64,000 nt of DNA from Stomorhina lunata (GCA_933228675.1 OW121740.1:8064442-8128441); one strand, 5' to 3'. Numbered from the stretch's first letter, positions 23,345 to 37,773 are shown. A program made the numbers and translations. The notes: a model not told the origin generated them from the letters alone.

Positions 23345-26300
23345 GTTTTCTTAATGAACATTTTTAAAGTATAACAATTTTCTAAAGAAAATTGTTCGAG
23401 TATAACTGTTTTCTAAAGAAAATTGTTCGAGTATAACAGTTTTCTAAAGAAAATTGTTCGAGTATAACAGTTTTCTTATGATATTTGTTCGAGTATAACA
23501 GTTTTCTTATGATATTTCTTCGAGTATAACAGTTTTTTAAAGAAAATTGTTCGAGTATAACAGTTTTCTTATGATATTTGTTCGAGTATAATAGTTTTCT
23601 TAAGAAAATTGTTAAAGTATAAAGGTTTTCTTATGATATTTGTTCGAGTATAACAGTTTTCTTATGAAATTTGTTCGAGTATAACTGTTTTCTATAAAAT
23701 TTGTTGATTATAACAGTTTTCTAATTGCAGATGTTTAAGTATAACAGTTATCTATAAACAATTATTAATGTATAACAGTTTTTTAAAGATTTTTTTTGTG
23801 TATAACAGTTTTCATTAATAATTGTTTGATTATAACTGTTTTATATACAAAATTATAGATATATAACAGATTTCTTAAGAAAAAAACGGTTGAATTCCAA
23901 ACCGTTTTTTACAGATAATTGCTTTAGTATAAGAGTTTTTTTTAATTTTTTCAGATTATAACAATTTCATAAAGAAAATTGTATAAATATAATAGCTTTA
24001 TAAAGAAAGTTACTGGAGTATAACAGTTTGCTTTGAAAAAATTTAAGATTATAAAACTTTCATTAGGAAATTTCTTGGAATTTAAGCGTTTTATGAAATA
24101 TTTTGGTAGGAGTATAACAGTTTTCTATAGAAAATTGTTGAAGTATAACAGAAAATTTTTGGAGAATAACAGTTTTCTATAGAAAATTGTTGGAATATAG
24201 CAGTTTTCCATATTAAATGGTTTACGTATAACAGTTTTCTTATAAAAGTTGTTGAAGTATAACAGTTGTCTATAAGCAATTCTTAATTTATAACAATTTT
24301 CTAAAAAAAGAGTACAACTATTTTTCATAAATAATTATTAGATTATAACAGTTTTCTATACAAAATTATTAATATATAATTGTTTTCTAAAGAAAATTGT
24401 TGGATATTAATAATTTTTTAATAGATAATTTTTGAATTATAACAGCTTTTTATCGAAAATTTTTAGTCCCAGCACTTTCATAAAGAAAATTGTTTTAAGT
24501 TACTGTTGTATAACAGTTTTTTTTAATGTTTTAAGATTATAACACTTTCATAAGGAAAATTATTTGGATTATAACAGTTTTTATCGAATATTTTGGTCGA
24601 AATATAAGAATTTTCTATCGAAAATCAAAAAATTTTTGGAGTATAACAGTTTTATGAAGAACATTGTTTAAATATAACATTTTGCTATAGGAAATTGTTT
24701 GTGTATAACAGTTATCTTATTAAGGTTGTATAGCAGTTATCTATAATCAATTTTTGATTGATAAGAGTTTTCTCAAAACAAATATATGGAGTATAACAGT
24801 TTTTTTCTTAAATAATTATTTCGTTATAACAGTTTTATTAAAAATATAAAGTTTTTTTTTTTGTTAAATTGTTAAATTAAATTTTTTTAGATAATTGTTG
24901 GAGTACAACACTTTTTTATGGAATAGTTTTAGATAATATCTATTTCATAAAGAAAATTGTTTTGGTTTACTTGACTATAACAGTTTTCTTTAGAACATTT
25001 TAAGATTACAAAACTTTCATAAAAAATTATTTGGAGTATAACAGTTTTTTATGGAATACTTTGGTAGGAATATAACAGTTTTATATAGAAAATTATTTAA
25101 TTGTATCAGAAAATTGTTAGATTACGGCAGTTTTCTATAGAACATTTTTATAGAAATATGTTAGAGTATAACAGTTTTCTCATTAAAGTTGTTAAAGTAT
25201 AAAAATATTTTTTATTACACTTTTTTCTATACAAAAAAAAAATGTATGACAGTTTTTTCTATGAAAAAAATTGTGTATAACAGTTTTTCTTCTATAGAAA
25301 AAATTGAGTGTAACATTTTTTTCCTTTAGAAAAAATTGTGTATAACAGTTTTTTTATAAAAAAAAATATGTGTAAAAGTTTTTTTCTATAAAAAATATAT
25401 ATAATAAATTGTGTATAACAGTTTTATCTATACAAAAAATAGTTTCTATAAAAAAGATTGTATATAACAGTTTTTTCTATAAAAAAAGAATGTGTATAAC
25501 ACTTTTTTCTATACAAAAAATTGTGTATAAATGTATTTTATATAAAAAAAATGTGTCTTACAGTTTTTCTATAGAAAAAATTGTGTATAACAGTCTTTTC
25601 TATAGCAAAAATTGTGTATAAAGTCTTTTCTATAGCAAAAATTGTGTATAACAGTTTTTTCTATACAAAATATAGTGTACAACAGTTTTTTCTATAAAAA
25701 AGATTGTGTATAACAGTTTTTCCTATAAAAAAATTGTGTATGACAGTTTTTTCTATACAAAAAATTGTGTATAAAAGTTTTTTCTATAAAAAAATTTACA
25801 GTTTTTCTATAGAAAGAATTTTGTATAACCGCTTTTTCTATATCAAAAACTGTGTATAACAGTTTTTTCTAAAAAAAATATTGTGTATAACAGTTGTTCC
25901 TATATAAAAAAAATGTGTAGAACAGTTTTTTCTATAGAAAAAAAATGTGTATAACAGTTTTTCTATTGAAAAAATTGTATATAACAGTTTTTTCTATAGA
26001 AAAAATTGTGTATAACAGTTTTTTCTATACAAGGAATAGTGTATAACAGTTTTTTATAAAAAAAAATTGTGTATAACAGTTTTTCATATAGAAAAAAATT
26101 TGTATAACAGTTTTTCCAATAGAAACAATTATGTATAACAATTTCCCTATGAAAAAATTGTGTATAACACTTTTTTATATCGAAAAATATGTGTATAACA
26201 GTTTTTTCTACAGAAAAAATGTGTACAACAGTTTTTCTATAAAAAAATTGTGTATAACAGTTTTTTTTTATTGAAAAAAATGTGTATCACAGTTTTTTCT

Positions 26301-26795
26301 ATAAAAAATTGTGTATAGCAGTTTTTTTTTTATAGAAAAAATTGTTTATAACAGTTTTTTCGAAAGAAAAATTTATTAAATTATAACAGTTTTTTTTAGA
26401 AAATTTATCAGGTATAATAGTTTTATCTAGAATTTGTTAAATTATAATAGTTTTCTTCACAAATTTGTTCAAGTATAACAGTTTTCCAATAGAAAAAATT
26501 GTGTATAAAGGTTTCTCTATGAAAAAATTGTGTATAACAGTTTTCTATATCGAAAAAATGTATAACAGTTGTTTATAACAGTTTTTTCGATAGAAAACAT
26601 TTATTAAATTATAACAGTTTTCTTTAGAAATTTGTTCAAGTATAACAGTTTTAAATAGAATTTGTTTAATTCTAACAGTTTTCTTCCCAAATTTGTTCAA
26701 GTTTAATTGAATTTAAGTTTAATTCAGAAATTATTCAAATATTTTAATTTTATATAAAATATTCTTTAATTATAACAGTTTTCTTTATACCCAAA
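23345..26795. repeat. 29-31-bp palindromic satellite array, TATAACAG subfamily
   Basis: The unit is AGTATAACAGTTTTCTA then AAGAAAATTGTTCG, 31 bp, keeping the TTTTCTATAGAAAA core or a one-base variant. At 23,390-23,650 units carry CTAAAG. From 23,650 to 25,200 they are strongly diverged. From 25,210 to 26,350 a ~29-bp derivative (TTGTGTATAACAGTTTTTTC) dominates. Short open frames here are repeat translations. Confidence 0.93.
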
Positions 26796-28300
26796 ACTTT
26801 TATTTAATTCAAAAAAAAACTTAAAAAAATAACATTTGTAAATTTTTCTCTTGTACCTTTTGTCGAATAGTTTTCAAATAAAACAGAATTTTCAATAAAC
26901 CACAAAATAAATTAATTAAAAAACAATAGAAAAACAACGACAAACAACAAATTTTATTATTTACTAATTGTTTAACAACTAAAAACACACAAAAAAGTCA
27001 CAAAAACAGATTTAAAGCAAAACATAACATGATTAAACGTGTTACAGTAAGTTTACATGAAAGTTTCATTAGGGTGATACCAAAAAATGGGATTTTGAAA
27101 TTAACTAAAAGTTACTAATTTTAAACAAACAAAGATGAATCTATAAAGTTTTAGAATTTAATGACAAACATTTTAGAATTTTTAATTTCTTGTCAAATTC
27201 AAAATTTTGTTACCCCCCTAATATTCATATGACAAAGCCTGAGGTTATGGTTTGCTAATAAAACTAAAGTTATACCTAGAGTTGTATGTCGCATATTTGT
27301 AACATCATGTAAAGTTGTCAAACGGAAAGGTTAAACAATATTTTCCAAAACCATAATTTCATTATAAAAAGCCAAGGAAAGGTTGATTCTTCCAAACAAT
27401 ACTCGCACACATCCAGCAGATGAGATGCTCTGCTCTTTGGAGACACACATGTCTAGAATAAATATTTAAAACAAAAGGATAAATAGCACCTCTTCCACAC
27501 TAATTGGTTGGAGGTAGGGACAGACAGACGCTTGGACAGAGTATGAAATAGTTACATGACATTTAGTTTTCATAAAATTGAGAATGTGCATCCAGAGTAT
27601 CCTCAACCTCATGGTTACCAAGTTACATTCTATCGAATGTAGTTAAAAATTTAATACCAACCAACTCAACTGCAATTGTTATGTTTGGGTCGTAAGTACG
27701 CAGTGACTGCAACTACAATGTTGTTGCAACATGTGCTATGTTTGGGTTGTGGTCTCGTATTTTATCAATATGATAACTTTGAACATGTAACCAAACCTAC
27801 ATGGAACTACTTTTTTTACACACATTCTCTAGTTATAGAATATTTAAGACACAAATTTTACATTTTATGCTAAAAATACAAAAAAAAAAAAAAAATCTAA
27901 AAAACAAAAGCAACCTACTTTTTCTGCATACATTGAGATTCTTAGATAGCAGCTTGATAATGTTTGAGGTTTTCAATTTGACCCCCTTTTCTGTGCAACC
28001 AGAATTTTTTCTAAATTTTTTAACCAGAGCCTACAATGAACCCTCCATCTCCTCCTACGCATTTTCTTGTCAAGTCTATATTTTTGGGGTTTGAAAACTG
28101 CAGCACACAAATTAAAAAATCTTGTTTCTTTTTTTTGTTTTTTTCCACTATGGATCTGACTGTTAGTCTTATAGCCCAAATAAAGCGTTCATATATACTG
28201 GCTCTAATTGCCTAAGTTAAAAGTTAACACTTTTAAAAGGAGTAAAAAGAAAACACACTTTAATACATCAAAAGACTACGTCATTGGTTAAGAGGGAGTC
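26796..28300. other. Non-coding sequence
   Basis: Mixed AT-rich sequence. Short frames of 65-97 codons at 27,676-28,179 lack domains, signal sequences or splice context and overlap on opposite strands, so they are treated as chance. Confidence 0.45.
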
Positions 28301-31300
28301 AAGCAATAGACTAAGTCATAGTCTAAGTACAATCATAGTCTACGTCAAAGTCATAGTCTAAGTACAATCATAGTCTACGTCAAAGTCATAGTCTAAGTCA
28401 AAGTCAAAGTCATAGTCAAAGTCATAGTCAAAGTCATAGTCATAGTCAAAGTCATAGTCTAAGTCACAGTCTAAGTCATAGTCTAAGTCATAGTCTAAGT
28501 CCTAGTCTAAGTCATAGTCTAAGTCATAGTCTAAGTCATAGTCTAAGTCATAGTCTAAGTCATAGTCTAAGTCATAGTCTAAATCATAGTCTAAGTCATA
28601 GTCTAAGTCATAGTCTAAGTCATAGTCTAAGTCATAGTCTAAGTCATAGTCTAAGTCATAGTCTAAGTCATAGTCTAAGTCATAGTCTAAGTCACAGTCT
28701 AAGTCACAGTCTAAGTCACAGTCTAAGTCATAGTCTAAGTCATAGCCTAAGTCACAGTCTAAGTCACAGTCTAAGTCACAGTCTAAGTCACAGTCTAAGT
28801 CACAGTCTAAGTCATAGTCTGAGTCATAGTCTAAGTTATAGTCTAAGTCATAGTCTAAGTCATAGTCTAAGTCATAGTCTAAGTCATAGTCTTAGTCATA
28901 GTCTAAGTCATAGTCTAAGTCATAGTCTAAGTCATAGTCTAAGTCATAGTCTAAGTCATAGTCTCAGTCATAGTCTCAGTCATAGTCTAAGTCATAGTCT
29001 AAGTCATAGTCTAAGTCATAGACTAAGTCATAGCCTAAGTCATAGTCTAAGTCATAGTCTAAGTCATAGTCTAAGTCATAGTCTCAGTCATAGTCTCAGT
29101 CATAGTCTAAGTCATAGTCTAAGTCATAGTCTAAGTCATAGACTAAGTCATAGCTTAAGTCATAGTCTCAGTCATAGTCTAAGTCATAGTCTAAGTCATA
29201 GTCTCAGTTATAGTCTCAGTCATAGTCTAAGTCATAGTCTAAGTCATAGTCTAAGTCATAGACTAAGTCATAGACTAAGTCATAGTCTAAGTCATAGTCT
29301 AAGTCATAGCCTAAGTCATAGTCTCAGTCATAGTCTCAGTCATAGTCTAAGTCATAGTCTAAGTCATAGTCTAAGTCATAGACTAAGTCATAGCCTAAGT
29401 CATAGTCTAAGTCATAGTCTAAGTCATAGTCTAAGTCATAGTCTCAGTCATAGTCTCAGTCATAGTCTAAGTCATAGTCTAAGTCATTGTCTAAGTTACA
29501 GTCTAAGTCACAGTCTAAGTCATAGTCTGAGTCATAGTCTAAGTCATAGTCTAAGTCATAGTCTAAGTCATAGTCTAAGTCATAGTCTAAGTCATAGTCT
29601 AAGTCATAGTCTAAGTCATAGTCTAAGTCATAGTCTAAGTCATAGTCTAAGTCATAGACTAAGTCATAGCCTAAGTCATAGCCTAAGTCATAGTCTAAGT
29701 CATAGTCTCAGTCATTGTCTCAGTCATAGTCTAAGTCATAGTCTAAGTCATAGTCTAAGTCATAGACTAAGTCATAGTCTAAGTCATAGTCTAAGTCATA
29801 GTCTAAGTCATAGTCTAAGTCATAGTCTAAGTCATAGTCTAAGTCATAGTCTAAGTCATAGTCTAAGTCATAGTCTAAGTCATAGTGTAAGTCATAGTCT
29901 AAGTCATAGTCTAAGTCATAGTCTAAGTCATAGTCTAAGTTATAGTGTAAGTCATGATCTAAGTCATGATCTAAGTCATAGTCCAAGTCATAGTCTAAGT
30001 TCTTGTTTAAGTCATATTCTAGGTCACAGTCTTATTCATAGTCTAAGTCATGGTTTAAGTCATAGTCTGAGTCATAGTCTAAGTCATGGTCATAGTCTGA
30101 GTCATAGTCTAAGTCCTGGCATAGTCTAAGTCATAGTCTAAGTCATAGTCTAAGTCATAGTCTAAGTCATAGTCTAAGTCATAGTCTAAGTCATAGTCTA
30201 AGTCATAGTCTAAGTCATAGTCTAAGTCATAGTCTAAGTCATAGTCTAAGTCATAGTCTAAGTCATAGTCTAAGTCATAGTCTAAGTCGTAGTCTAAGTC
30301 ATAGTCTAAGTCATAGTCTAAGTCATAGTCTAAGTCATAGTCTATGTCATAGTCTAAGTCATAGTCTAAGTCTTAGTCTAAGTCATAGTCTAAGTCAAAG
30401 TCTAAGTCATAGTCTATGTTATAGTCTAAGTCATAGTCTAAGTCTTAGTCTAAGTCATAGTCTAAGTCATAGTCTAAGTCATAGTCTAAGTCATAGTCTA
30501 AGTCGTAGTCTAAGTCATAGTCTAAGTCATAGTCTAAGTCATAGTCTAAGTCATAGTCTAAGTCATAGTCTAAGTCATAGTCTAAGTCGTAGTCTAAGTC
30601 ATAGTCTAAGTCATAGTCTAAGTCATAGTCTATGTCATAGTCTAAGTCATAGTCTAAGTCTTAGTCTAAGTCATAGTCTAAGTCAAAGTCTAAGTCATAG
30701 TCTATGTCATAGTCTAAGTCATAGTCTAAGTCTTAGTCTAAGTCATAGTCTAAGTCATAGTCTAAGTCATAGTCTATGTCATAGTCTAAGTCATAGTCTA
30801 AGTCGTAGTCTAAGTCATAGTCTAAGTCATAGTCTAAGTCATAGTCTATGTCATAGTCTAAGTCATAGTCTAAGTCTTAGTCTAAGTCATAGTCTAAGTC
30901 ATAGTCTGAATCATAGTCTACGTCATTGTCATAGTCTTAGTCATAGTCATAGTCTAAGTCATAGTCTAAGTCATAGTCTAAGTCATAGTCTAAGTCATAG
31001 TCTAAGTCATAGTCTAAGTCATAGTCTACGTCATAGTCTAAGTCATAGACTAAGCCATAGCCTAAGTCATAGTCTAAGTCATAGTCTAAGTCATAGTCTT
31101 AGTCATAGTCTCAGTCATAGTCTCAGTCATAGTCTAAGTCATAGCCTAAGTCATAGTCTAAGTCATAGTCTAAGTCATAGTCTAAGTCATAGTCTCAGTC
31201 ATAGTCTCAGTCATAGTCTAAGTCATAGTCTAAGTCATAGTCTAAGTCATAGTCTAAGTCATAGTCTAAGTCATAGTCTAAGTCATAGACTAAGTCATAG

Positions 31301-31672
31301 CCTAAATCATAGTCTAAGTCATAGTCTAAGTCATAGTCTCAGTCATAGTCTCAGTCATAGTCTCAGTCATAGTCTAAGTCATAGTCTAAGTCATAGTCTA
31401 AGTCATAGACTAAGTCATAGCCTAAATCATAGTCTAAGTCATAGTCTAAGTCATAGTCTCAGTCATAGTCTCAGTCATAGTCTCAGTCATAGTCTAAGTC
31501 ATAGTCTAAGTCATAGTCTAAGTCATAGACTAAGTCATAGCCTAAGTCATAGTCTAAGTCATAGTCTAAGTCATAGTCTCAGTCATAGTCTCAGTCATAG
31601 TCTAAGTCATAGTCTAAGTCATAGTCTAAGTCATAGTCTAAGTCATAGTCTAAGTCATGGTTTAACTCATAG
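28301..31672. repeat. 12-bp satellite array (AAGTCATAGTCT)n with higher-order repeats
   Basis: About 280 direct copies of the 12-mer run for 3.4 kb. Most variants are single-base (CACAG, CTCAG, GACTAAG, GCCTAAG). The variants are themselves periodic: a 120-bp (ten-unit) pattern repeats across about 28,920-29,480 and again at 31,261-31,620, and a ~288-bp (24-unit) block near 30,340-30,630 recurs downstream. Translated plus it gives Ser-His-Ser-Leu repeats and minus Asp-Tyr-Asp-Leu repeats; neither is credible protein. Left end units are shorter and irregular. Confidence 0.97.
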
Positions 31673-33729
31673 TCCATTTCTTTTCTTTTGTGGTCATCTG
31701 TTAAAAATTGCTTATATTTTTAATATTCCTAAAACGTTTTCTGCATTTTTCGCTCTAATACTCCTTCGCTTACTTGAAAAATCTTTTGCAAAAAATAAAG
31801 TAACGGCTAAAGGATTTGAATTTTTTATTTGACCACAAAATGTCACATTGTCTCATTTATGAGTTTTGGTCATTTTCATTAAAAAAATATGAGATTTTTT
31901 TCACTATAACTTGAAGGTACATAAAAAATATTATTTATTTTGGTAGACAAAAAAATGGACCTATAAAAATTGTTGGAATATAAACTCTGAAAAAATGCCT
32001 TCTAAGATGATTTGTTTAATATTTATGTAAATTGTAAACGGTAACAGGTGTTGCAAGAGCAATTAGTTTTTTCAAAGGCCAAAAACTGTATAAAGACTAA
32101 ATGAAAATTTTTATTTAGGAAAATATTAAATTGAAATTTTAAATACTTGAAATAAATAAAAAATTTAAGTTTCTTCAATAGTTTTGAGCCTATTTAAGCT
32201 ACTTTTAGGAGTTAATATAATTTAAGTTTTTCAATTTAATTGCCTTAATAAAAACCTATCATTAGGACTCTATTCATGCTAATTTACTTTCATTTTAACT
32301 CTATTTCACAGCTAGAGACTGAAATTAAGCCGCTTAATGCATTTCCTCCCTTTATTTGTTGTTGTTTTTCTGTTTCAACACCACCCCCCACCCACAAAAG
32401 TGGGTGGTAGTGGTCACTTTTGTAGTCATCGCTTCGGTGGTCATCAGCCAACAAGTCAAATAACCAAATGACCATTTAGTCAGCCAGGGACATGGTGATA
32501 TTTTGAACACACCGCGACAGGTGTTGATGATTTATGATGTATTTTTACAAACAACCAGCGAGAGGTAGGGGAGGCGGTTGGATAGCCGAATATTCAATGT
32601 GTTGGTGACAAGAGGAATTGGAAGGTGGGTGCCTTTTTGTTTGCTGTTTAAATTTTCTGCTTTAATTTTTTGGAAAGAATTTGGTTGGGGTCTTGTGTTG
32701 ATGCTTCATTTAATTGGTAAGTTTTAATGAAGTGAAATGAATATATAATTCAAATTGAATAATTTTAGTCATATTTAAGATTTTTAGTAAAATTTAATGT
32801 TTTTTTTGTGAAAATAATCATTTGTTGATGGTTTCCTAAATAGCAATTGTCTTCCAGACAGTTGTTAAAAAAATTCGCGTTACTTCGTCTGCATCTAATC
32901 TCCACATCTTAAGTCTTTTTTATTACACCGCATGACTCTTGACTTACTTCAGTCATGTCTTCTTTGATACCAAAAATAATCAAAGCCTCCCAAATAATTT
33001 GTATCTAAATAGGTCCCCAAACAAATTTCACCAAAAGTTACAAAAAAATGCGACTGTAAAAATTCAAATTTACTTGAAAATTTTCTCCAACATAACAATA
33101 AATAACCCTACAAAATTTTCCATACGGTTTTCATTACAAGGAAAATTTCGATACAATATAAAATAAACGGGGAAAAAATTTTCAGAAAATAAATCTTTTA
33201 AACCCTGAAAACAAATTCAGTTCATTTTCTTTTCTAAGTATTTCGAGAGTTCATAAAAAAAAAAAATGTGCTAAATGTGGCTTTTACTTCTTGGAATTGG
33301 AAATTTGAACTTCAACTAAATGGTTGTAACAACTGAGTACTTTTCTGTTCTTATTTTGCTAATATTGTGCTGAAATTGGTAACAATAAACGTTGTAAGCA
33401 TAGATTTACAAGCAAAATCGAAAATAACAAAAAAAAAAAAAAAAAAATATGGATTTAACCACAGCAACAGGAAGTGTTAAGAGATGATGGAGGTAGTCGA
33501 ATGGAAAGGGTCAGTACTAAGTTATAAATCATAGTTATCTTTGCAACAAATCAAATATTTTACAAAAATTTTATATATTATAATTTTCGTCACATTGAAT
33601 ATTTTTAGTTAATTTTAGTATTTTTCGTCAAATTGAATAAATTTGTTTATTCAAATTTAATATTTTTCGTCATATTGAATAATTTTAGTTAAGCTTTACT
33701 TTTTCTTTAAGAATACTTAATAATACTTT
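31673..33729. other. Non-coding sequence
   Basis: No supported gene was found. A GC-richer stretch at about 32,380-32,620 includes CACCCCCCACCCACAAAAGT and GTAGGGGAGGCGG. A 20-base A run lies at 33,430-33,449. Degenerate ATTTTTCGTCA-type short repeats occur near 33,590-33,690. Confidence 0.45.
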
Positions 33730-36700
33730 TAGATTTAAAATTTTTTTTTTATAACGAAAAATCTATAGAGAAAATTTTTTAACGAAAACTTTCTTTAGAG
33801 AAATTTTTATAACTTTTAGATTTAAAAATTTTTTTTATAACGAAAAATCTATAGAGAAAATTTTTTAACGAAAAACTTTCTTTAGAGAAATTTTTATAAC
33901 GAAAAATTTTCTATAGAGAATTTTTTATAACGAAAACTTTTCTAAGAAATATTTTTGAAAAGAAAAATTGTCTATATAAAAGTTTTTATATCAAAAAATT
34001 TTTATAACCAAAAAGTTTTCTATCAAAAAATTTTTATAACCAAAAATTTTTCTATAAAAAAATTTTTGTAACGAAAAATTTTCTACAGAAAAATTTTTAT
34101 AACGAAAAATTTTCTGCAGAAAACTTATTATAACGAAAAATTTTCTATAGGAATTTTTATAACAAAAAAAATCTTTCTATAACGAAAATTTTTTATAGAC
34201 AAATTTGTTAACGAAAAAGTTCCATAAAAAACATTTTTATAACAAAAAAATTTCTATAGAAAAATTTTCTATAAAATAATTTTTATTACGAAAAATTTTT
34301 ATAACGAAAAATTTTTTATAGAAAAATTTGCTATATAAAAATTTTCTATAGAAAAATTTTTATAACGAAAAATTTGCATAGAAACATTTTTTTAACGAAA
34401 AATTTGCATAGAAACATTTTTTTAACGAAAAATTTGCATAGCAAAATGTTTATATCGAAACATTTTCTAAAGAAAAATTTTGCATCAAAATTTTCTTTAA
34501 AAAAAATATCGAAATTTTCTTAAAAAAATTAATATCGAAATTTATTTATAAAAAGTTTTTATTCCAAAAACGAAACATTTTTATAACGAAACATTTTTTT
34601 AGCTAAAAATTTTCCATAGAAAAATTGTTATAATGGTAAATTTTCTGTGGAAAAATTTTTAATGAAGAATTATAACGAACATTTTTTTATAGAAAAATTT
34701 TTATAATGTAAATTTTTCTATTGAAATTATTAAGAATAATTTTGTATAGAGAAATTTTTATAAGAAAAAAATTTCTATAAAGAAATTTTTATAACGAAAA
34801 ATTTTCTATAGAGAAATTTTCTTAACGAAACATTTTCTTTACATAACTTTTTTTAACGAAAAATTTTCTTTAGAGAGATTTTTTAACGAAAAATGTTCTA
34901 TAGAGAAATTTTTTTAACTTTAAATTTTCTATAGAAAAAATTGTTTTTACTTAAAATTTTCTAAAGAGAAATTTTTTAAAGGAAAATTTTTTTATACAAA
35001 AATTTTCTATAGAAATATTTTTACTACGAAACATTTTCTAAAAATTTAACATCAAAATTTTCTTTAAAAAATAGATCAAAATTTTCTTAAAAAAATTGAT
35101 ATCGCAAATTTAAAAAAAAAATTTATTTCAAAATTTCTATAAAAAATGTTTTATCGAAAATTTTTGATAAAATTTTTAGATCAAAAATTTCCTATAAAAA
35201 ATTTTATTTTGAAAATTTTCTATAAAAAATTTTATTTTGAAAATTTTCTATAAAAAATTTTATTTTGAAAATTTTCTATAAAAAATTTTATATTTAAAAT
35301 TTACTATAAAAATTTTCTAAAAAAAATTTTCTTTAAAAAATTTTGTATCGAAAATTTTCTCTAAAAAATTTTGTATTGAAAATTTTCTCTAAAAAATTTT
35401 GTATTGAAAATTTTCTATAAAAAATTTTGTACCGTAAATTTTCTATAAAAAATTTTATTTATATCAAAAATTTTTATAAAAAAAATTTTCTATAAAAAAT
35501 TTTGTATCGAAAACTTTCTATAGAGAGATTTTTTTTAACGAAAAATGTTCTATAGACATTTTTTTAACTTAAAATTTTCTATAGAGACATTTTTTTTCCT
35601 TAAAATTTTCTAGAAATAAATTTTTTTAAGGAAAAATTTTTTATAAAAAATCTTTCTATAGAAATATTTTTACTACGAAACATTTTCTAAAAATTTAACA
35701 TCAAAATTTTCTTTGAAAAATATATCGAAATTTTCTTAAAAAAATTGATATCGCAAATTTAAAACAAAAAAAATTATTCCAAAATAAAAAAATTTTATAT
35801 CGAAAATTTTTGATAAAATTTTTAGATCGAAAATTTTCTATAAAAAATTTTATTTTGAAAATTTTCTATAAAAAATTTTATATTAAAAATTTTATATTGA
35901 AAATTTTCTATAAAAAATTTTCTTTAAACAATTTTTTATCGAAAATTTTCTCTAAAAAATTTTGTATTGAAAATTTTCTATAAAAAATTTTGTACCGAAA
36001 ATTTTCTATAAAAAATTTTATTTATATCAAAAATTTTTATAAAAAAAATTTTCTATAAAAAATTTTGTATCGAAAACTTTCTATAGAGAGATTTTTTTAA
36101 CGAAAAATGTTCTATAGAGACATTTTTTTAACTTAAATTTTTCTATAGAAAAATTTTTTTTCTTAAAATTTTCTAGAAACAAATTTTTTAAGGAAAAATT
36201 TTTTATAAAAAATCTTTCTATAGAAATATTTTTACTACGAAAAATTTTCTAAAAATTTAACATCAAAATTTTCTTTGAAAAATATATCGAAATTTTCTTA
36301 AAAAAATTGATATCGCAAATTTAAAACAAAAAAAATTATTCCAAAATAAAAAAATTTTATATCGAAAATTTTTTATAAAATTTTTAGATCGAAAATTTTT
36401 GATAAAATTTTAAGATCGAAATATTCTATAAAAATTTAATATTGAATATTTTCTATAAAAAATTTTTTATTAAAAATTTACTATAAAAAATTTTATATTG
36501 AAAATTTTCTATAAAAAATTTTGTTTTAAAAATTTTCTTTAAAAAATTTTGTATCGAAAATTTTCTCTAAAAAATTTTGTATTGAAAATTTTCTATAAAA
36601 AATTTTGTTTTAAAAATTTTCTATAAAAAATTTTGTATCAAAAATTTTCTCTAAAAAATTTTGTATTGAAAATTTTCTATAAAAAATTTTGTACCGAAAA

Positions 36701-37765
36701 TTTTCTATAAAAAATTTTATATCAAAAATGTTTATATAAAAAATTTTCTACAAAAAATTTTGTATCGAAAACTTTCTATAAAAAATTTTATACCGAAAAC
36801 TTTCTATAAAAAATTTTATACCGAAAATTTTCTATAAAAAATTTTATATCAAAAATTTTCTATAAAAAAATTTTGTATCGAAAATTTTCTATAAAAAATT
36901 TTGTATCGAAAATTTTCTCTAAAAAATTTAGTATTGAAAATTTTCTATAGAAATTTTATATCGAAAATTTTATTAAAAAAAATTTATTCTAAAATTTTCT
37001 ATAAAAATTTTACATCAAAAGATTTCTATAAAAGAATTTGTATCAAAAATTTTCTGTGAAAAATGTTATACAGAATATTTTCTATAAAAAATTTAACATG
37101 GAACATTTTCTATAAAAGATTTTTCATCTAAATAATTAAATAAAAGATTTTACATAAATTTTTTTTAAAGAATTTTATATCGAAAAATTTCCATAAAAAT
37201 TTAATATCGAAATATTTTTATAATAAATGTAATATCGAAAATAATCTATTAAATTTTTTTAGGAAAATTTTCGAATATTTAAAAAAAAAATTTTAAACCG
37301 AAATTTTTCTTTAAAAAATTTTATACCGAAAATTTTCTATAAAAAATTTTATACCGAAAATTTTTCATAAAAAATTTTCTATAAAAATTTTATACCGAAA
37401 ATTTTCTATAAAAAAAATTTATACCGAAAATTTTCTATAAAAAATTTTATACCGAAAATTTTCTATAAAAAATTTTATACCGAAAATTTTCTATAAAAAA
37501 TTTTATACCGAAAATTTTCTATAAAAAATTTTATACCGAAAATTTTCTATAAAAAATTTTATACCGAAAATTTTCTATAAAAAATTTTATATTGAAAATT
37601 TTCTTTTAAAAATTTTATACCGAAAATTTTCTATAAAAAATTTTATACCGAAAATTTTCTATAAAAAATTTTATATCGAAAATTTTCTATAAAAAATTTT
37701 ATACCGAAAATTTGCTATAAAAAAATTTATATTGAAAATTTTTTATAGAAAACTTTATATCGAAA
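33730..37765. repeat. 28-31-bp palindromic satellite array, ATAACG/TATCG/TATACCG subfamilies
   Basis: Three sub-blocks follow. 33,730-34,900 has TTTTTATAACGAAAAATTTTC spacing and a ~97-bp duplication at its start. 34,900-37,300 has ATTTTGTATCGAAAATTTTC units, with a mixed segment copied three times at 650 and 562-bp offsets (marker ACTACGAAACATTTTCTAAA at 35,022, 35,672 and, with one change, 36,234). 37,310-37,730 has a homogeneous 28-bp unit ATACCGAAAATTTTCTATAA. The palindrome core is often degraded to TTTTCTATAAAAAA. Confidence 0.93.
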
Positions 37766-37770
37766 ATATT

Positions 37771-37773
<3 letters not shown>

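Noticed and set aside
29720..29986. Minus-strand frame of repeated Asp-Tyr-Asp-Leu
   Set aside because: It is a translation of the 12-bp satellite; a period divisible by three keeps the frame open without selection.
28816..30070. TGAGTCA (AP-1-like) sites in 12-mer variants
   Set aside because: The common unit has TAAGTCA and the exact site arises by single changes at a few places; no sign of selection.
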